Source of the DNA: Steinernema hermaphroditum | Lineage: Eukaryota; Nematoda; Chromadorea; Rhabditida; Steinernematidae | Length of the DNA: 64,000 nucleotides | Reading direction: 5' to 3' | Assembly (NCBI GenBank): GCA_030435675.1 | Contig: CM059621.1 | Span: forward strand, 13,702,001 to 13,766,000 | In this document: positions 60,401-64,000 of the stretch, in pieces | Layout of the letters: each line of letters begins with the position of its first letter | Position numbering within the stretch: the first letter of the stretch is position 1 | The notes under the pieces: generated by a model | The model's input: only the letters and a program-made list of their open reading frames with translations | What the model was told of the DNA's origin: nothing | The model's database searches: none | Program-made: the position numbers and the translations under genes

Positions 60401-60598
60401 ACTATCACTTCAAAGAGTCGATCTTATCAGCGTGAGAACCTTCGAAAATCGTGCATGCCGATCGGAATTTTCGAAAATCAGGACCCTCAGGAAAAATGGT
60501 TCCCAAGAACCGTGAGGAAGCTCTTCCAAAAGCAAACCAAACGAGAGTATACTTACGTCTTGGCCGTTGTGGCCGTTGTGGCCGTCGCGCTCGACCAT
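54462..60598 (-). CDS. PASK: PAS-domain serine/threonine kinase (PASK)
   Basis: Nutrient-sensing kinase acting on glycogen and translation factors in yeast and mammals. Seven exons: 60557-60598, 58739-58939, 58109-58316, 56128-56727, 55373-56007, 54849-55323, 54462-54604. They give 767 residues. PAS-like segments lie at about 60-190 (GRIFRVDDSMATLLGYAS, IPITATVSAERD; NGIVTMTDTGLLYSFNENF) and 320-370. The kinase domain (about 450-707) has the glycine loop IGNGAFGSV, a Lys in AITK, HRDLKDEN, DFGSAAF and the family-typical [20 protein letters not shown] and ELEMWSLGV. It is complete and should be active. ATG 60598 is the only in-frame start seen. The frame stays open to about 60832, so an upstream exon is possible. 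Introns 1 and 3 exceed 1.3 kb. Confidence 0.92.
57018..57066 (+). repeat. Dispersed repeat, copy 2
   Basis: CGGTCGTT, GGCGCAATGATC and GACTCCCAGAAGGCCTG match the inverse of 62257-62314 closely and 39974-40023 partly. It lies within PASK intron 3. Confidence 0.7.
57890..57905. promoter_or_regulatory. Tandem CRE-type sites
   Basis: TGACGTCC is followed at once by the perfect palindrome TGACGTCA (57898-57905), the CREB/ATF site. It lies in PASK intron 3, about 200 bp upstream of the exon-3 donor in genomic order. An intronic enhancer is possible. Confidence 0.35.
58500..58720. repeat. Two diverged direct repeats in PASK intron 2
   Basis: ATATCTTACCGGATCGGGTC at about 58503 and ATATCTTACCGAATTGGGTC at about 58629, with following AT-rich sequence, are spaced about 126 bp. 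Confidence 0.65.
58940..60556 (-). other. PASK intron 1
   Basis: A 1.6-kb intron whose middle is a three-copy direct repeat (59.31-59.84 kb, listed separately). No coding exon was recognised inside. Confidence 0.7.
59308..59840. repeat. Three-copy direct repeat in PASK intron 1
   Basis: Copies start at about 59308, 59582 and 59767. Each has GAGATGGTTTATA-like sequence, then TCTCTTGAGCGACACAAGGGA or a variant. In the first two, AAGAAGCTCATTT(A/C)TGAAGTGAAGTG follows. Spacing is about 275 and 185 bp. Confidence 0.8.
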
Positions 60599-62256
60599 AG
60601 CGCTCAAGTAGGGACTGTACGCAGCACACGTGGATTTGCTTCTCAGAGGTGGCGGAAATTGGAGTGTCGCCGGCGAAGAGAGCGTCGAGGTGTTTGCCAA
60701 AACGGCAGCCGCGGTGGGGGAGGGCTGCTGTGGAGGCTGTGGCGTCGACGTCACACTGGAAAGATCGCCATCAGATGAGCGGAAAACGCACTTTTCGTCA
60801 AATAGTTGACTGTTGCACGCAGAAAACAACAAACAAACAGGGCGGCTTCAACGTGGCTTGTGGTGCCAAACGGCGGTACTCTTGCTACGGTGCTGTTTGG
60901 TTCTGTTTTGGCAAAAAAAAACGGAGTAAAAACAGAAGGGACGCGGTGAGAAATCACTTTTTTATGAAAAATAATCCAAAAAGGTCACAACGATAAAAGT
61001 TTCCCAGACAGCTCTTTGCACTTTGAGGACGATCGCCAAGAGGGAGGGTAATGATACTCAGTTTAGCCGATTCTGTCGTTTGTCGTCTGCAGATAAAAAA
61101 CGTACTGGTGCTGGCGTAAAACACGGGAGCAGACCGTCAATGATTGATTGCCTGGAACGTTCACTTTCAAAGATCAGGGAACTACAGATTCAAGTACAGG
61201 ACTGATCGATCCGACAAAGAGACGACAAAAATTTTACGATATGGAACGATGAGTAGAAGCAAAAAAAATATTTTGTCAATTGATACTGCATAGATCTGCA
61301 AAATTCGAAAATGCTTTGCTGAAACATTTCAATAACAACTATGAGATAACAGCTGCTATAGAAATGTGCAAAAGCAATAATTGGATCATGATTTCCAAAG
61401 GAATTCTCACGTTTAGCGAATACATTTAAAGCTGTCTACAGTAACCTTTACAACATAAAATTTAAAACCAACCACATGCAAAAATTAGTTAAATAACAGT
61501 AGCTATGATAAGAAGGACCCTTAAACGTTAAAAGATAAGCCGAGGTTTGATTCGCTGAATACTCCTTTTGATAGCTATGGGCACCATTTAACCATACCGC
61601 AAATTAGATGTGATTCACACTTTGTGACTCAAGTACTTGTGCCGGCGCAATAATCGACGACACAATGATTCATTGTACGGTATGTGGTCAAAAATTCTAC
61701 AATTTAGAGTACTATTAAGTCAAACAGACAGCCTCCTTTTGTATGTTGCTCACCAAATTCAAAAATTGTATCTATTTCTACTTGGTGCCCTCGGTACATA
61801 ATTGTGACAATATCCAGAGCATTCGATCGATGTCGAATTTTGCGCTAGAGAGATGTGCAATAAGTATAGAGCGCTTTCTTCAGGTGGCACAGCATTCCAG
61901 ACAAAAATTAAATTACACCATTTGGGTGTGGTTCGACATTAAACTTATGCCTTCATTTCCTCGTCCCATAATTCTCCAAACAATTAGTGTGTGACTCATA
62001 CTTCTGCGTGGGATGCCATAATTGGTAGGTAACACAACTCAGATGATTCATGGATTGTTTATTTTCGGAACTCTCATATTGGAACCAAAAATATGAAATA
62101 GGCCAGCTGAAACTGACGCAAATTGGCATAGATGACTCAGTTTAGACGAGCCAATCAAACCGTACTGACTGTCTGAGTTTAGCCACGTTCATTTCAGTAG
62201 AAGGTATGCGAATCATCGCCGTTCAAAGCAATCGGAGTGCACGCTCGCTGGTGTTA

Positions 62257-62314
62257 CAGGCCTTCTGGGAGCCGCGGCGATCATTGCGCTACCGATGATG
62301 GCTAAGAACGACCG
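62257..62314 (-). repeat. Dispersed repeat, copy 3 (inverted)
   Basis: Read on the minus strand it gives CGGTCGTT, GCGCAATGATCG and CGGCTCCCAGAAGGCCTG, matching 57018-57066 in order. With that copy it forms an inverted pair flanking most of the PASK 5' half. Confidence 0.7.
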
Positions 62315-63021
62315 TTTACTTGGCTCATTTCTGTGAGGTCGAACGGAATACCGTTCATTGGGGACACAAATGAAAGATTCAGAAATTTCACCTCCACCCT
62401 CAAACCGAAGGTGACATCTTCATTACGGAGCTGCGTGACTAGCCCAGCCAGTGGACCATGGAGCATACCCTCCGAACTGTATTAGACACAAATAAAATGC
62501 ACGTCTGCTATGCGATCCATTGGTCACAAGAGAAACGTACATATTTCTGGCTGTGATAATTGCAGTTTCAAGTCCGTGTCGATTGATCGATTGCCACCAA
62601 CATGAATGAAAAGGCTAAAAATTGATATCGGAATAAACTTGTTATGGGGCAATGATAAACAAAGAACTTTCTGGCAGTGATAATCACAGTTTCAAATTCG
62701 TAAAATTCCAAAAATACATAGGCCAACCAAACAGAGATCGCTGAAGTATTCCCCTGGCGACGGCACGCGTCGAATTTCGGCAATATAAATAGTACACCCG
62801 TTCGTGGAAATGCCGTCATCGATCTTTCGGTCGAACACGGGATCTCGACGGCGCCCGTCTGGTCGCCAAGCAGTATTTCGAGTATTTTATTTGCAATCTC
62901 ATAAGTTTCCACAAAGTTGCACCCAGGTATAACCACCAATCAAGTATGTAGGATCATCTTTTCTTCATGCTTCACTCCTTCACTCCGCTCTCCTTTATTG
63001 GAAACGAAACCGCAATTTGTA

Positions 63022-63207
63022 ATGCAAACAGCGGACGAAATATTGCTCTGCGTCACCGCGAACAATCGACCTCCTACGCCGCCGGAATGCGTAGAATTAA
63101 GCGAAGAAGACGGAGTGGGAGGACACGCATCTCTAACTAAACGGCCTTTGGGATTAGGTCAGCACCTCACGTCACTTCGTGACGATTTCCGCCCAACTCT
63201 AATTTGA
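63022..63207 (+). CDS. Possible small ORF or exon
   Basis: The frame from ATG 63022 gives 61 residues with coding-like composition (MQTADEILLCVTANNRPPTP..., then an acidic ELSEEDG stretch and DDFRPTLI at the end). No domain is recognised and no partner exon could be joined in frame. It could be a short gene, a terminal exon or chance. Confidence 0.25.
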   Translation: MQTADEILLCVTANNRPPTPPECVELSEEDGVGGHASLTKRPLGLGQHLTSLRDDFRPTLI

Positions 63208-63529
63208 GTTAATAAGCCACGCGCGAAAGATGACGTCGACAGGAATGACGAAAACACAGCAACAAGTAGTGTTTTTTTGTTTGTTTGGTTCTCGGAACGT
63301 CGAGAGAGAATAATAAAAAGTGGCGCGCGATTGGAAAGGACTGGAGGCATTCGAGAGAATGGGGAAAATAAGTAATTAAGCCCGTGTTGTCCCAAAAGAG
63401 CGAATCGTGGAATGAGTGCTGTTTCCAAGAAGCACCATGGGATAGAGAATGCTGAGCGACAACAATAAATAAGCTATGAGTAGAGAGAATGTACTAGAAA
63501 CATGTACGGAGAATGATCGAGCTGAGAAA

Positions 63530-63945
63530 CAATGGCCAGAGGTTTATCTTGTTCCAGGCAAAAATTACAGTTCTGTTAAATGTGAACCTAAAAATAGTTT
63601 ACAATTTCTTACAAACTCTATTGTGAACCCAAAGTAACTATAGCGGCAGTATAAAACGGAAAAAGAAACCATAACTTGAATGAGTATAACTGTAAAGATA
63701 AACCAAACCTAGAAAGGCGATGCGGAACTCAAAAATGGCCAAGACTTGTTAAAGGAAAGGGACATTCGTCATTTTGGGGAAAAGAGAGCGATGGAGGCCA
63801 ATAAAAATTATAGTTCTATTCAATGTGCAATTAAAAAATAGCTTAATTTTATGTAATTTTATCGTGAACCCAAAGCAACTATAGCGACTGAAGAAAAAAG
63901 AAACGATAATTTGAATGAGCATAGTAAATACCATATTATCGAAAT
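63530..63945. repeat. Tandem duplication, unit about 240 bp
   Basis: Two copies (about 63535-63700 and 63775-63940) share AATTACAGTTCT or AATTATAGTTCT, GTGAACCCAAAG, AACTATAGCG and TTTGAATGAGCATA-like parts in the same order, with about 15-20% differences by eye. Confidence 0.75.
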
Positions 63946-64000
63946 TAAAACTAGCTAGCGATTCTGACGCAAAAGTCTAAAAATTCAATTGTTGGGATAA

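Larger units (their letters stand above)
60833..64000. other. Right end: mostly intergenic
   Basis: No gene with firm support. A TATA-like ATATAAATAG near 62.79 kb, a 61-codon plus-strand ORF (63022-63207), one dispersed-repeat copy, and a tandem duplication at the end are the only structures seen. The true first exon of PASK may lie here. Confidence 0.5.

Noticed and set aside
1..64000. CRISPR arrays, rRNA genes, bacterial operons, telomeric repeats, complete transposons
   Set aside because: None seen: no regular short repeats with unique spacers, no rRNA-like stretches, no TTAGGC runs, and no transposase or reverse transcriptase ORF.

Overview
This window is nuclear DNA of a nematode, most likely a free-living rhabditid. 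The signs are many tiny introns of about 42-54 bp with TTTCAG-like acceptors, gene-dense stretches, and same-strand gene pairs about 110-210 bp apart, as in nematode operons. No prokaryotic features, CRISPR arrays, rRNA or convincing tRNA genes were seen. All gene models were spliced by eye; where exon coordinates are given, the exon lengths sum to an open, phase-consistent reading frame.

Region 1-23.6 kb is the gene-rich part. In order it holds: propionyl-CoA carboxylase beta (minus), a two-LIM-domain protein (minus), a Tudor-domain plus transmembrane protein (plus), mitochondrial NAD kinase NADK2 (minus), a cysteine-rich type I membrane protein with a threonine stalk (plus), an RS-type nuclear protein followed by a tetraspan membrane protein (minus, likely operon), RRP12 followed by DNAJC28 (plus, likely operon), and a cystatin-like secreted protein (plus). 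PCCB, NADK2 and DNAJC28 are mitochondrial; RRP12 and the RS protein are ribosome/RNA-processing factors.

Region 23.6-49.5 kb is gene-poor. It is bracketed by two inverted copies of a segment of roughly 0.9 kb. The right copy carries an intact small membrane-protein gene and the left copy is a deleted pseudogene. Inside lie one His/Gln/Pro-rich ORF (27.0-27.6 kb), two TATA-box promoters (30.33 and 42.69 kb), and about 11 kb of decayed tandem duplications rich in GGACT. A second array of about 100-275 bp modules follows (45.0-47.8 kb), many of which start with GTAAG and have TTCAG about 30 bases later. The second TATA promoter, a possible first exon with no ATG, the array and AATAAA signals at 48.66-48.69 kb look like one long noncoding transcription unit. 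This is the most unusual object in the window.

Region 49.5-60.8 kb holds the intact small membrane-protein gene, then two convergent paralogous C48 (Ulp1/SENP-like) cysteine proteases with complete His-Asp-Gln-Cys residues, then a PAS-domain kinase (PASK) on the minus strand whose large introns carry local tandem repeats. From 60.8 kb to the end only low-confidence coding potential and more tandem duplications are seen. The genes are mostly unrelated housekeeping functions; the functional links are the operon-like pairs and the C48 paralogue pair.
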